64,000 nt of DNA from Daedaleopsis sinensis (taxonomy: Eukaryota; Basidiomycota; Agaricomycetes; Polyporales; Polyporaceae). The number at the start of each line of letters is the position of its first letter. Position 1 is the first letter of the stretch. Position numbers and translations under genes: made by a program. Where the stretch lies: the NCBI GenBank assembly GCA_033807695.1, contig CM066308.1, positions 3,782,001 to 3,846,000 on the forward strand, given 5' to 3'. The notes beneath the pieces were generated by a model, which was not told the origin of the DNA, ran no database searches, and saw only the letters and a program-made list of their open reading frames with translations. This document shows, piece after piece, positions 11,916 to 22,526 of the stretch.

Positions 11916-12644
11916 TCACTCGCTCATGACAAGAATCCGCTCGTCCGGCCGTATCCTATTCGTGGACCTATGGGCCTGACCCGCCTTGGGGCCTGCTGCG
12001 ACTCTCCTCACGACACTCGCGAGGAGCTTCCCGCCCCCACAGAGGACGATACCTGAGGCGACAATGACCACACCCATGACAGCCAGCGGCGGGAGGACGA
12101 TTGCGAGCACTGCTCTGCGCGTGCTGCTCTTGCGCTTCTTGCTGGAGTGCGAGGGGGTTTGCGGGGGAGTGGGTGTTGTCAGCGCGGGCGCGGGTTTCGG
12201 CTGGGTACGCGATCGAGTCTGTGTTTGTGTTCGGTGACGTGGGTGGGGTGAAGAAGGATGCCTGTGATGGGATAACAGTGCACGATGGATATGGGTATGG
12301 GACAAAGGTGACAAAGGTGCGTCGTTGATTGAGAGGGGTTCGTTGGCCTTGGGCTGGTTGGCTCCCTCGGATGAGCTAGAAGATGTCGATTCCAGGGACC
12401 TGCGCCGCGCTACGGGCTGTGCGCAACGGCGCGGGGACGTGTGCGATCCACAAGGCCCTGTGTGTACGAGTGGGCAGTCGCACTCGGATGCGGGCTCAAG
12501 GGATGTTGCGGTCGGGCTCGGGCTCAAGCTCAATCTCGGAGCGGGGAAACGGGCGACGAAGAGTGTGTTATATGCGGGCGGGCTGGACTGCTCGTGGTTG
12601 TTGTGAGCCTGCACGAGCTTCTCGTCGCTCAGTAGGGTGATCAT
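11916..12644 (-). CDS. Small membrane-associated protein, member 2 of the local family
   Basis: Single exon, 242 residues, ATG at 12644. It starts with MITLLSDEKL, matching the internal MITPLTNEKL of the gene at 6204-6944, followed by PPAYNTL (versus PPEYDSL). The middle is Ser/Pro/His/Thr-rich and probably disordered. The C-terminal part has the family hydrophobic helix (AVLAIVLPPLAVMGVVIVAS) and the GGGKLLASVVRRVAAGPKAG segment, then a short basic tail. No named domain is recognised. It is divergent from, and very close to, the truncated LRR gene at 12678, so the pair may share a promoter if that gene is expressed. Confidence 0.65.
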   Translation of the reverse strand: MITLLSDEKLVQAHNNHEQSSPPAYNTLFVARFPAPRLSLSPSPTATSLEPASECDCPLVHTGPCGSHTSPRRCAQPVARRRSLESTSSSSSEGANQPKANEPLSINDAPLSPLSHTHIHRALLSHHRHPSSPHPRHRTQTQTRSRTQPKPAPALTTPTPPQTPSHSSKKRKSSTRRAVLAIVLPPLAVMGVVIVASGIVLCGGGKLLASVVRRVAAGPKAGQAHRSTNRIRPDERILVMSE

Positions 12645-12677
12645 TCTTTCGCCTTAGGTCTTCCGCGCCGCCGTTAC

Positions 12678-14389
12678 TAGCCTGCCCTGGAGACCCTGTG
12701 GAAACGCCTCGAGTCTTTCGACCCGGTTAGTTCGCTATGGGAAGGGCTCAAATCGATGCGAGTACAGCAGGTGAGCGATCTACCGATGACGTCCGTCTCA
12801 CTTGGTTTACAATGTTGATTGACGGAACTCTGTAAACTGCTCTGATACAGTCGCAGAGGCTCAAGAAATATACGTCCTATATTCGGGACATCACTATTGA
12901 ATCGAACTGCGTTCCAGAAACGTTCTTCGTGCCATTGAAACAAGCTATACTACTCCCCAGTCTCAGGCTACTTCACTGGAGTATCCACCTCGAGAAAAAC
13001 AATAGCCTCCGACCCTTCTCCCCATTCATTGTTCCCGGCATGAATCATCTCACAGTCGACATCGACTCCTGCTTATCGGATATGTCTAATCCGGAGAACC
13101 CTCTTCTGGTTCAAATATTGATGGACGGTGTCCGTACTGCGCTCGCTCGAAGCCCCACACTCACTACACTCAATATCCTGTGGTTGGACGCGCCTGCGTT
13201 CTCTCGCTCCTCCGAATTTCTCCACCTCGTCACGTCATTCAAGAGCCTCAAGTCGTTATCCCTAGAGCTACAGGTCCTCGCAGGAGTCCCCACGGCGCTT
13301 CTAATGCTCGCCACACTGCCAGCACTCTCCGATCTCGAGCTCACCAACCGTGGATATATCGAGAGGATGGTCTCGACCGTACGCTTGCATCCAGCACCTG
13401 GTGGCTTTGAGGCACTTCGGAGTCTGCGACTACACCTGTTACCTCCTCACGTCTGCTGCATTCTCAGCAACCTGCCCAAGCGCCCTCTCAAAAAGTGTCA
13501 TATCTCACTTATCGGAGGTGCGAACGCTATTGCCCACGAACAGGTCGTCAAGACCGCTGTGGCCACAGTCGTCGGCCGCGGCACTCAGTGGCTATCGCTG
13601 GACTTCTTGGACGACGACGATGCTGTCATGCACACGGACCGCGGACCATTTGAACCCGTCTCTCGCGCCATCTTCCCCGCCCTCTGCACTCTGCGAGACC
13701 TCGTCGATTTGGATGTCGGATGCGTGGAGGCTGGGACGATCACGGACGGGATGTGCAAAGAGTTTGCGAAAGCATGGCCACGCTTGCGCTCCTTCCAGCT
13801 CCGACCCCTTCCCGAGGCGGACGAGATGCACGAAGAGTTCGTGGGGACTATGGTCACACTTCGCGGCCTTCGATATCTCGCGGAGGGCTGCCCGGATCTC
13901 GAGGACGTCACCCTCACGGTCAACGCTGCCGGGGCACACTGGACTCGCGAGGCGCAGTCGCTCCGCCCGATCCACTCAAGACAGCCAGTCGCGCTGACAC
14001 TCGGGACGTCTCCAGTGACGTGTCCGGAGGCAGTGGCCATTTATCTGCGTACATCCTTCTCGTCCATCGCAGCTCTGGAATTTGGCTGGAGTGGTGTGGG
14101 AGGCCCGATGTATACCGGTGATACGAGAATTGCGGCCTGGGAGCGCGTACGCGCGCTGCTGCTGCTCCCGGGCGCTGTTGGGATTACTAGAGCTCCATCC
14201 AAGGACCCAGATAGTCTATTACTGTACTTAATGGTGTCTCGTTCATATGGCCCGTTGCACTTGAATAATTATCGACTCCTCCTTCGCATTGAACGTTTGA
14301 ACAACGATCGCAAGTCTCAGTGCAGAATTACTTCACTCACAGTCATTGAAGGCGATAGTAGTAGGAATTTGACCGTTAACGTTTCTTAA
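12678..14389 (+). pseudogene. F-box-less LRR paralog (5'-truncated copy of the F-box/LRR family)
   Basis: Similarity to the gene at 7305-9043 begins abruptly near 12681 (PALETLW, versus KPALKELW) and is preceded in frame by a TAG at 12678-12680 where the paralog has a Lys codon. The F-box part is missing. An intron at 12771-12850 (GTGAGC...ATACAG) matches the intron position of the paralog, and exon 2 (12851-14389) is an uninterrupted LRR frame ending at 14389. An in-frame ATG at 12756 would give a shortened protein of about 518 residues, so it may still be translated as an LRR-only protein; otherwise it is a young pseudogene. The last ~55 residues (after GAVGITRAPS) have no match in the paralog. 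The long intact LRR frame argues for selection or recent truncation. Confidence 0.6.
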
Positions 14390-14925
14390 CATCGATAAAC
14401 ATACGCCGTACTACAAGTTTAGCCTGCGCAGCTACCAGCCTTCACTCAAACGAGTCCATCATCACCTTTCCTAGTTGAAGTAGTCCTGGTCGAAGCTGAC
14501 GCACTGCCAGACTGAGATTTGCGCCATCGAACTCGGCGAAAGGGATGTGGGGGATAGTAAAAATATGTTAACGTCGTGGCATTCTTCGCATTCGAGCCAG
14601 ATTGTGGCATTTACAGCGGAACTAGTCCGAGTCGTAGTTAGTCTGCTAGTTATTGGGGCCTCGAACCGTAGGGTGGCAATTCTGAGTTTGTCAGGACCGT
14701 CCCTCCCCCTGGGCCCGTTCAATAGGACCCCATCGTCTGCCTAGGGGAGACAAAGTCGGAGTCGACGTCGTGGTGCGGAACGAACCATCACTTCAAGATG
14801 AGGACCGGACCGGCCGGACCAGACGCTCAACTCAACGTTGGGCGCTTGTAAAAGTTCTCTTCTGTCCTCTCTTCTGATTCACCCCAGATTGACCCCATAG
14901 TACCATTTACATACCTGCGTACACG
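14390..14925. other. Intergenic region
   Basis: About 535 bp of spacer upstream of the small basic-protein gene. No gene seen. Confidence 0.5.
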
Positions 14926-15274
14926 ATGGGTCGTAGTGCCAAGTTCCTCAAGCGTCAGGTCAGTAAAGAACTGTTGTAAGCAGCAAGCTACTAAAATATC
15001 ACATATCCTACAGAACAAGAAGACGACGAGCTCGGCCAGTTCCGTCCCTACTCAGCCTACCGCAATGCGGACACCCAAGTCAGCGACTGCCACGGCGACA
15101 ATCCAGGAGCAGAGGAAGCGGGCCGGGCTGAAGGACAAGGCTAAAGCAAGCAAGCATAAACGCGATGACGATGGGCCTGTCCTCGGCGGCGCCGACTACG
15201 TCGAGCTGATGTTTGGGAGTAGGCGCAAGGCTGCTGCGGAGGCTGCGAAGTTGCCAAAGGACCCAGAATCGTAG
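14926..15274 (+). CDS. Small lysine-rich conserved-type protein
   Basis: Exon 1 (14926-14958) encodes MGRSAKFLKRQ and exon 2 (15014-15274) the rest, with a 55-nt intron (GTCAGT...CTACAG) in phase 0; total about 97 residues. The protein is basic and polar (KKTTSS..., RKRAGLKDKAKASKHKR) and ends in a more ordered motif, GGADYVELMFGSRRKA, then an acidic tail. A first exon of about 11 residues starting MGRSAKF is a pattern I associate with small conserved basidiomycete proteins, but I cannot name the family. A nuclear or nucleolar location is suggested only by the Lys/Arg content. The strict frame across a clear intron makes it a real gene. Confidence 0.65.
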
Positions 15275-17607
15275 CCAGCAGCGATCTACTCAGCAACATT
15301 GGGAGGATATCGATGCATTGAGAGCGTAGGAGGAGTGGACGTGGTGCGTATTTCTCATTTCCCTCTGTTGTGATGGCGGTTTATAGAGAGTGGGAGTCAG
15401 GATGCTCGCTCGAACGTACTCTCTTGATATCCCGCGGTGCGCGAGGCAGTACGCATGGCTTCTCACCTCTGCACAACTCAGCCTCATCAAATCGATTCCA
15501 GTGGTCCCTCGTCCAGCGTCGCATTTACTGCCCTGGCCGACGCTAGGAACATATGCCTGGTCCTGTGGCGATCTGCGAGCAAGAAAGGCAGCACAGACAT
15601 GTGCCCACGCGGCTTTGAACGGACCTATTCGCAATGTTGCTGGCCACCCGCGGTGTTGTACAGAATGATAGGAACACTCGCTCTTCATCTCGTTGACCCG
15701 ATGTACACTGTCATTGTCACTATCGCACGACTACGACTTGCGTTTACCTCGTCTGTTGCATTTATGCGAGCTTCAATTGCCTTAGGGTTTCAAGCATTCC
15801 GAATCTAGCCGTCCATTCACGCTGGCAAAAGATATCATAGTAGGGGTGAGTGCCAGCAATTCTTCTCCACGTTCAGTGGCGGTTCTTCGGTGCGATGCAG
15901 CTAACATGAAACGTAGATCGAGTTCATCTGCAGGATCGTCCCCAAAGGCTGGCATACGCGGGCTGTGTGTCAAGTTCGTACCGTAATCGACGGGCTGCGC
16001 GGTCGAAGACGAAGAATACGATGATTGCCAGGGACTTCAACCGTGCGGCGGTATCTCATTGGAGGGATGTCTACGGGTACAATCAGGTACGTCCTTCTCC
16101 CGTATCTACCTTCATCTACCGCACTAGACTTCGTTTCTGTGAGTGTCCTGCCCCCGGGAGAATGTGCGGACTTACTATAATGTCGGGTGACACTCATGAT
16201 TAAGTTTGGTGGGTACACGCAGTGGTCGGCAGTAAATAGCCATCGTCCACCAAGTGCAAACCTCGTGCCAGCGTCCACCACATTGACTCTGCGTTGTTGC
16301 TGCACTTCCTCTTCCCTGCGCTCTCCTCTTATACTTTCTGAGCGAGCGGACAGTGTTCATCCCCATCCTTCTCACCCTGCGTCAGCGATTTTCCGTGCCA
16401 CTCCTCAGGCCTCAGTCTCGGACACTCTGGGTCGATCCGCACCTAGTAGGCTCGACATCTCTACCGCATCCGTGTTCTCCGTGGGTGAGGACACCCTGAG
16501 ACCCGGTTTCATTGCTCATAAATCGCTTGTATTTTTAAAAGTGCTACGCTGTCGATATTGTTGACGTAACCTTCGTCTACCTCGCTCTATCTCCTGTGCT
16601 CTTCACGCTGCCAAGGTGAATGTCTTGATATTGTAGCTTTACACACGGCTGACTCTTGCGTTCGCTAGCTCATGTGGTTGCTCAGCACTGACCGAGCAGA
16701 GCTCGAATACTTTCCGTCCGCCGAGAGAGCTGCTGAAGTCCAGTACGCTATCCTCTCTCACGTCTGGAACAAGACGGAGCAGTCCTTCCAGGCTACGTCG
16801 CCACTCTGCGAACATCCAATTACTATGGAATCGGAAGCGCAGAACGTATGGCGGGGTATTTCGGTCCACAACATCCATCCTACCCTGGCCCGAATGCCTT
16901 TCTTTCATGTTTCGCGACATCATACGTCCCTACCCTGTATCAGTGTGCCCCTTCTCTTCCACGACACCTGGTGACGATCATTGAACAAGAGCTACGACTT
17001 TGCTTTGATAAAATGGCTCGGGCGAGACCTCCCGCGTCTCCCCTTCGATCCTTATATAAGGTGACAGCATGGCTCGTACTACAACCTCCAATATGCTTGC
17101 ATATGTTTCTGTATCTTCCAGGACTGCTATCTCTCAGTGACCAATATGATCATATCTTTGCTCCATCTAGACGAGGTATTGTGCGCTCACAGCTGGAGTC
17201 GAAGACCGACTAAGCTATCCTCAAGACAAACGAACGGCTCGACGAGCTCGCTGCGCCATGGGTAGATATCATAAGCTCCTCGAGAGTCGTGCCATGTTCT
17301 ATCTGCGGTCAGCACCCACTACGCCTTCACGCCAAATAGGCAGCCGTGGACGCGGAGGTCGGGATTTACAACACGGGATTGGCGAAGTTGTCACGATAGC
17401 GCAAATAGGTCGCACTTACGCTTGCGATGTGCATCCACCAAGTGAGACGATATCTGCCGTCTGCTCAGAAATGACAACCTACACGTACTTGCTTACACTG
17501 CGTACAACCCAAAACCAAAACCCTGGCCAGTCCAGGCGGTATGTCACCCAAGCCCCTTATATATGCATGCGCAGCGCGCCGCAAGCGCAACCTCCGACCG
17601 TCCAATG
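15275..17607. other. Intergenic region without recognisable gene
   Basis: About 2.3 kb between convergent genes. Short frames occur on both strands and there is one exon-like stretch with a GTACGT donor near 16087, but I could not assemble a consistent gene. A degraded gene is possible. Confidence 0.4.
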
Positions 17608-19905
17608 CTACGCCCCCGCCTCAACGTCCTCGTCCTCTTCGTCTACGCCCTCACCCCCGTCCACACCATCGTACTCCTCATCTTCCTCCTCGTCTTCATC
17701 GTCCTCTGGCACCTCCTCCCGGAACCACTCCAGCGCCTCGACGGGCTCGTCCAGCCTCCACGGCTCCCACTTGCTCTCTCCCTCTCCCTCTCCCTCCCCT
17801 CCTTCACCCTCTCCCCCCAGCTCTCCTTCCCGCGCTTCCCGCGCTCCCTCGCACTGGCACTGCACCCGCGCGCGCCCCGCCCGCATGCGCGCCTCCTCGG
17901 CCGCGCGCCACACCGCGCTCGCGTCCGCCATCTCGCGCGCAACGCGCAGCCCGTCCTCGTCGCGCGCGCCCTCCTCGACCTCCCAGCGCCGCACGGGTCG
18001 CCCGCGTGCGCGGCGGTGTGCCGCGAGGGCCGCGAGCTGCTTGCCGGATATGCCGGCGAGGCGGAGGGAGGTGAGGTGTGGGAGGAGCGGGAGAGGGTGC
18101 GGAGGTGGGTGGGGCTTCTTTGCGGGGGTGGCGGATGTTGGGCATGAGTGGGATGAGATGTTGGAATTGTGGTGAGACGGGGATGTGGATGTGCAGGCGG
18201 TGGGGCTGTCGCTGTCGGAGTCGGAGGCGTCGGGGTGCGTCGCGCGCGCTTTGCCCTTGCCGTTGCCATTGGCATTCCCGTTGCACGCTGTACCGTTCAT
18301 GCCGTGCGCACCGTTCGCCCGCCCGTTCACCCCGTTCACGCTGTGTGCGACGCACCTCACCCCGTCCTCCCCTTCTCCCCCCATCTCCCCATTTGCTTCG
18401 CCCGCAGGAACCGGAACAGGCCCCTCGTCCTCGTCCTCGTCCTCGAGCAGGACGTCGAACGTGCCCTCGGGGAGGACGGCAAAGTCCGCGACGAGCCGCG
18501 TGAGCCCGCGCGCGCTCCGCAGCAGCGCGCGCCAGCTCTCGACGCCGCACGCGAGCGCGGCGACGGACAGGCACTCGAGCTGGGGGAACTTCGGCGCCGG
18601 GCCCAGCGCTGCCCCCGTTCCTGCTCCTGCTCCGGGCGCTACAGTCGGACTGCCCCCGCGATCGCCGCTAGGGGATCCGCGCACCCCGTTCGTCGGATGC
18701 GCATGCGGTGTGTGCGGGATAGAGTGTGGGCTGGGGCTCTGGGCGGATGCGGATGCGAGGCGCCTGTGCGCGGGCGGCGGGGCGGTGAGGTACTGCACGA
18801 AGGGCGTGAAGTCCTGGTCCTCGGTGTCGAGCTCGAGGTGGAGCGTGCGCAGGGCGGGGGCCTCGAGGGTGCGGAAGAGGGCGACGAGGTAGTCCGAGTC
18901 GAGGTCGTGCAGCCGGATCTCCTGCAGGCTGGGCAGGAGCACGGGGTCCGCGGCTGGGGGCAGGGACGCGCCCGGGGCGAGGGCGTGGTCGGGGGGCGGG
19001 GGCTCCGCGCCCCACCATTCGATGCCGTCTGGGGGCCCGACGCCGGAGCTGCGGGCGCGGGGGCCGGAGTAGTGGAGGGTGAGGCGGGTGAGGGCGGGGG
19101 AGGAGGCGAGCATGGCGCGCCAGAGGTCCCAGGGCATGCGGACGTCGTCCGAGTGGAGCGCGTACTCGATCGAGGAGAGGTTGGCGAGGAAGGGGGAGGA
19201 CGTCCAGGGGAGGTTGACGCCCTGGAGGATGATGTGCTTGAGGGAGGGGAGGACGCCGGCGAAGACGACGACGGGGGGCGGGCCGATGGCGCCGAAGAGG
19301 CGTTCGGGGGTGCGCCAGTTCTGGACGTGCCAGAGCTGGAGGGTGCGGAGGAGGGGGGCGGGGCCGCAGGTGTTGAGGACCTTGCGGGCGAAGCCCTTGC
19401 AGTCGAGGTCGGCGACCTTGAGATGGAGCTCGCGCCAGCGGTCGATGTGGGGGAGGACGATGTCGAAGACGGGGAGGAACTCGTCGCGGAAGAGGAGGTC
19501 CTTGCGGGTCCTGTGGGTGTCCTCGGAGCAGGTGTCGACGTAGATGTCGATAGGGAGGCGGGCGTTGCGTGTGAGGTAGACCCTGCCGCGGCTCATGTGG
19601 GACTTTGTGCGGAAGTGGACGAGGGTCCAGAGATGGGGGGTGTGGAGGGCGATGTGCCGCCAGTGGCGACAGACATGAGAGACGGAGACCTCGAACGTGA
19701 GCTGGGAGTTATCGCGGTCGTCTGGGAGGGGGTCGGAGTCGAGGCCGAGCTGGAAGATGCGGGTGAGGAGCTCGACGGGGAGCATGTGTATGGGGGGCAT
19801 GTTCGAGTGGGAGAGGTAGATGGGCATGGAGTCGGGGGACGGGGGCGGGGGCGGGGTCGGGGAGGGAGGAGGAGGGGAGGAGGCGAAGAGGCTGGTGGCG
19901 GGCAT
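17608..19905 (-). CDS. Large single-exon F-box protein with LRR-like middle and acidic tail
   Basis: An uninterrupted 765-residue frame starts with ATG at 19905. After a Pro-rich leader it carries a clear F-box at about residues 40-95: MLPVELLTRIFQLGLDSDP, then SVSHVCRHWRHIALHTPHLW, the classic agaricomycete F-box pattern. The middle (about 100-370) has spaced leucine-rich segments (LRTLQLWHVQ, LPSLKHIILQGV, LTRLTLHYSG, LQEIRLHDLD). The C-terminal third is low-complexity: Asn/Gly repeats (VNGVNGRANGAHG), Ser/Asp repeats and a very acidic end (DEDEEEDEEYDG). The F-box should bind Skp1 in an SCF E3 ligase; the LRR-like part would select the unknown substrate. GC content and third-position bias are high, which also creates long antisense frames. 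Confidence 0.85.
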   Translation of the reverse strand: MPATSLFASSPPPPSPTPPPPPSPDSMPIYLSHSNMPPIHMLPVELLTRIFQLGLDSDPLPDDRDNSQLTFEVSVSHVCRHWRHIALHTPHLWTLVHFRTKSHMSRGRVYLTRNARLPIDIYVDTCSEDTHRTRKDLLFRDEFLPVFDIVLPHIDRWRELHLKVADLDCKGFARKVLNTCGPAPLLRTLQLWHVQNWRTPERLFGAIGPPPVVVFAGVLPSLKHIILQGVNLPWTSSPFLANLSSIEYALHSDDVRMPWDLWRAMLASSPALTRLTLHYSGPRARSSGVGPPDGIEWWGAEPPPPDHALAPGASLPPAADPVLLPSLQEIRLHDLDSDYLVALFRTLEAPALRTLHLELDTEDQDFTPFVQYLTAPPPAHRRLASASAQSPSPHSIPHTPHAHPTNGVRGSPSGDRGGSPTVAPGAGAGTGAALGPAPKFPQLECLSVAALACGVESWRALLRSARGLTRLVADFAVLPEGTFDVLLEDEDEDEGPVPVPAGEANGEMGGEGEDGVRCVAHSVNGVNGRANGAHGMNGTACNGNANGNGKGKARATHPDASDSDSDSPTACTSTSPSHHNSNISSHSCPTSATPAKKPHPPPHPLPLLPHLTSLRLAGISGKQLAALAAHRRARGRPVRRWEVEEGARDEDGLRVAREMADASAVWRAAEEARMRAGRARVQCQCEGAREAREGELGGEGEGGEGEGEGESKWEPWRLDEPVEALEWFREEVPEDDEDEEEDEEYDGVDGGEGVDEEDEDVEAGA

Positions 19906-20917
19906 CCAGCAGCGGGCGAAAGGCTGAGCCTTAGGCTGGTGGGAGAGTCCATGGCCGATGCCTGTCGTCGTCCGCTGAGAAGGGCCCTGGCCGTGGGATC
20001 CCTTCTTTCCTTTTCAATCCCTGCCACCGCGCACCGCTGCACATGCACTCACCATCGCTGCAACTCGTATTCCGCTCTCTATCTGCCCTGTTCTCGCGTC
20101 GGCCGCGGACTTGGTGCGAGCTGGAGGAGGGAGAGGACGAGGTCTGCGCGCGAGGGCCCTCCCCAAATACCCCCGATCTCGATCCATTCGTCCGATCAAG
20201 ATCTCCGCGTCCGCACTCCGCGAGCCTCCTCAGTCCAGTCAGCCCGCCTTCGTCAGTCGTCCCTGGCTGACACTCGTCCATCTCAACCACCATCTACTGC
20301 CCTCAATCCACGCCCAAATACCGCCACAACTCATACTCGTTCTCCTCACCTGGCGCTTCCTCTCTCTCATTCCACGAGGCACTACTACCGCCGCCCTGGC
20401 TCCAGTCAGGGCCTCAACACCCGTTCCCCAATCTCACCTTCCTCTTCCGCAACATCCCCGTCCATGCTTCCGCAGCATCCAGCCTCTCCCAATCACCACC
20501 TCTTCCCAATCTTCCCTCTCGACCCCGTCCCTGGCTCCTGTGCCCCAGCGCCCATCCCCTGCTTCTAGCCCCCACCCGTCGCGCCGCTGACCTTCGCTGA
20601 GTTCCCTTCTCTCTCTCCAATCTGATCCACCGAGTTCCCCTCCTGCACCCATCCCGATATCTGCACTGATGTCTGATGCGCACTACCTTCTTCCCCCAAC
20701 TCAAACAACAGATCACCTTCCGCCCTCTCCCTCCCTCCCGTCTGCCCTCGCTGCGTCCATCGTCTCATCTGCTTCCAGTGCACCCGCACCCGACTAGCCC
20801 GTCCGCGGCACCGCGTGCCGCCGCTGACCCCGGATCGCCACTGGCACGAACGCCATGGCCATTAGTTAATCCGAATCTACCTCCCAACGCCACCTATCCA
20901 CATATGTCCGTGCTGGA

Positions 20918-20931
20918 GCTCAAGCTTCAAG
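20918..20931. repeat. TCAAGCTTCAAG-type motif, first of several
   Basis: GCTCAAGCTTCAAG occurs here and again exactly at 21636-21649. Variants are at 22078-22096 and, in the reverse sense, at 23983-23996. Confidence 0.6.
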
Positions 20932-22510
20932 TCCACGTCTGACTACACACCTCCGTGCGCCACGCCCGCCGGCCAACTCATCATCACGGGGCTAACGCTC
21001 TGAAACCCCGGCACGCGCCGTGTGCAATGCGCAATGCGCATTAATCACTCCTGCTTCTCACCGCGGCACCACGGCTCCCCGTATTCCCCCTGCGCAGACT
21101 CAGGACTGCGACTCCGTCGCCTCGCCCGTGCAGATACATTCAGGGTCCCTGGATACACTAGGCTGGTGCGTGTGCACGCACTAGCACTAGTCCATCTACG
21201 GCATGCGCTCATGTCGCCTCCCAGCCTGCGTATCGGCATCGTGATTCATGCCAGTGCGTTCGGCCGTTCCCTGGCGCGCCGCGGCAGCTCGGACGAACCT
21301 CTACTTACTGCTAGTGCTCAGACGCAGCAGACACGCATACGCACACGGGGCAACGCATGTATGTAACTCGCATGTGCCCTACCGCGCACGCTCGCCCGGC
21401 GGTACCTGCTACTTATCATAATTTAGCCCCAGCGTCCACTTTTCTTCCCTGGTGATCTCGGCACCACGCGACGAGGCCAAAGGCGCGGCCCGCGCTGCGC
21501 ACGCGGCACCCGAGCGCATGCGCAGATGTGGATCGTGACCCCAGGGGCCTCTAGTACTGGTTCACGCCCACAGATCCTTGCGTAGAAGCTGAACGGGGCA
21601 GGACACATGACCCGCTGCCAACGTTTCAGGCTCAAGCTCAAGCTTCAAGAACGAGCGTCGAGGGCGAGCTGGCGAGATGTTGCCCGTACGTGACGTCGAC
21701 GCGTCCCGTCTTATTCCCGCCACGCATCAGATGGCAAACGCTCGACGTTTCCCCGCTTTCCCCAGATTCCCCCGGGTTCACGGGTTCTGCACAGTCTACA
21801 TACTACCGATAGGAATAGGACGGGAATCGAGAATCGCTGCACGGTACTCCGCACGCAGCTGGGATGCTGAACTGGCCTGGCGACACTGATACTACTCAAG
21901 GCAGGCCAAGTCGAACCTTCTTGCTCGCTCGCCCTCTGCTGCCTTCCGGACTTGAGCGCTGAGGTTGAAGCGTCGCGCTCCGTGGACCTATTCGGGACCT
22001 GCGCCTGGACTAGAGCTTCGCTGCAGAACTTCAAGGCTCTCCTGCGCTATGAAACCTATCTCGATCGGGTGTCGTATATCAAGCTTCAGCTTCAAGCCTC
22101 GGGTGCTCAGGTGCTTATACAGAATCCACCGCGCGCAGTGCACATACGCTGTTCGACCAACGGACGGCGGTTCAAAGTCGACTGTCTTGTCTAGGCTGAA
22201 CGTTAACTTGCTTGACAATGGTTTCGGGGCCTCGGCGTCAGGCCTCCCACTCAGATATGATCTCAGGCGCAGACGTCGACCCCGCATCATGCATCATGCA
22301 TCACGACTCACCCCCGCGGCACTACTCCGATCGTCTGCGATCGAATCAGCCCAGCCTTCAACTTGACGCCTTCAAGGATCGGGGTCACCCAGCTTGCACT
22401 GCGGTCATCCGCCCATAATCCGAACCTTCTGCAAGTCGCCTGAGGCTCGCAGCGGCCTCGTGCTGGTGGCGGCGCGCCCTGCTTACAACTACGCCAGCTG
22501 CACGAGGCAT

Positions 22511-22526
22511 GCTAGTACTTACTTGC
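22511..22526. repeat. Exact 16-mer direct repeat (second copy at 23388-23403)
   Basis: GCTAGTACTTACTTGC occurs at both positions, about 0.88 kb apart, in a gene-free stretch. Confidence 0.7.

Noticed and set aside
12929..12931. Start of the second LRR gene at 12929
   Set aside because: The codon is GTG inside an exon that begins at 12851, and the residues before it match the paralog.
18169..20568. A 799-codon open frame on the plus strand opposite the large F-box gene
   Set aside because: It is antisense to a gene with a clear F-box and consists of Gly/Glu/Val/Ala-rich text typical of the complement of GC-rich coding sequence. No domain or splice signal supports it.
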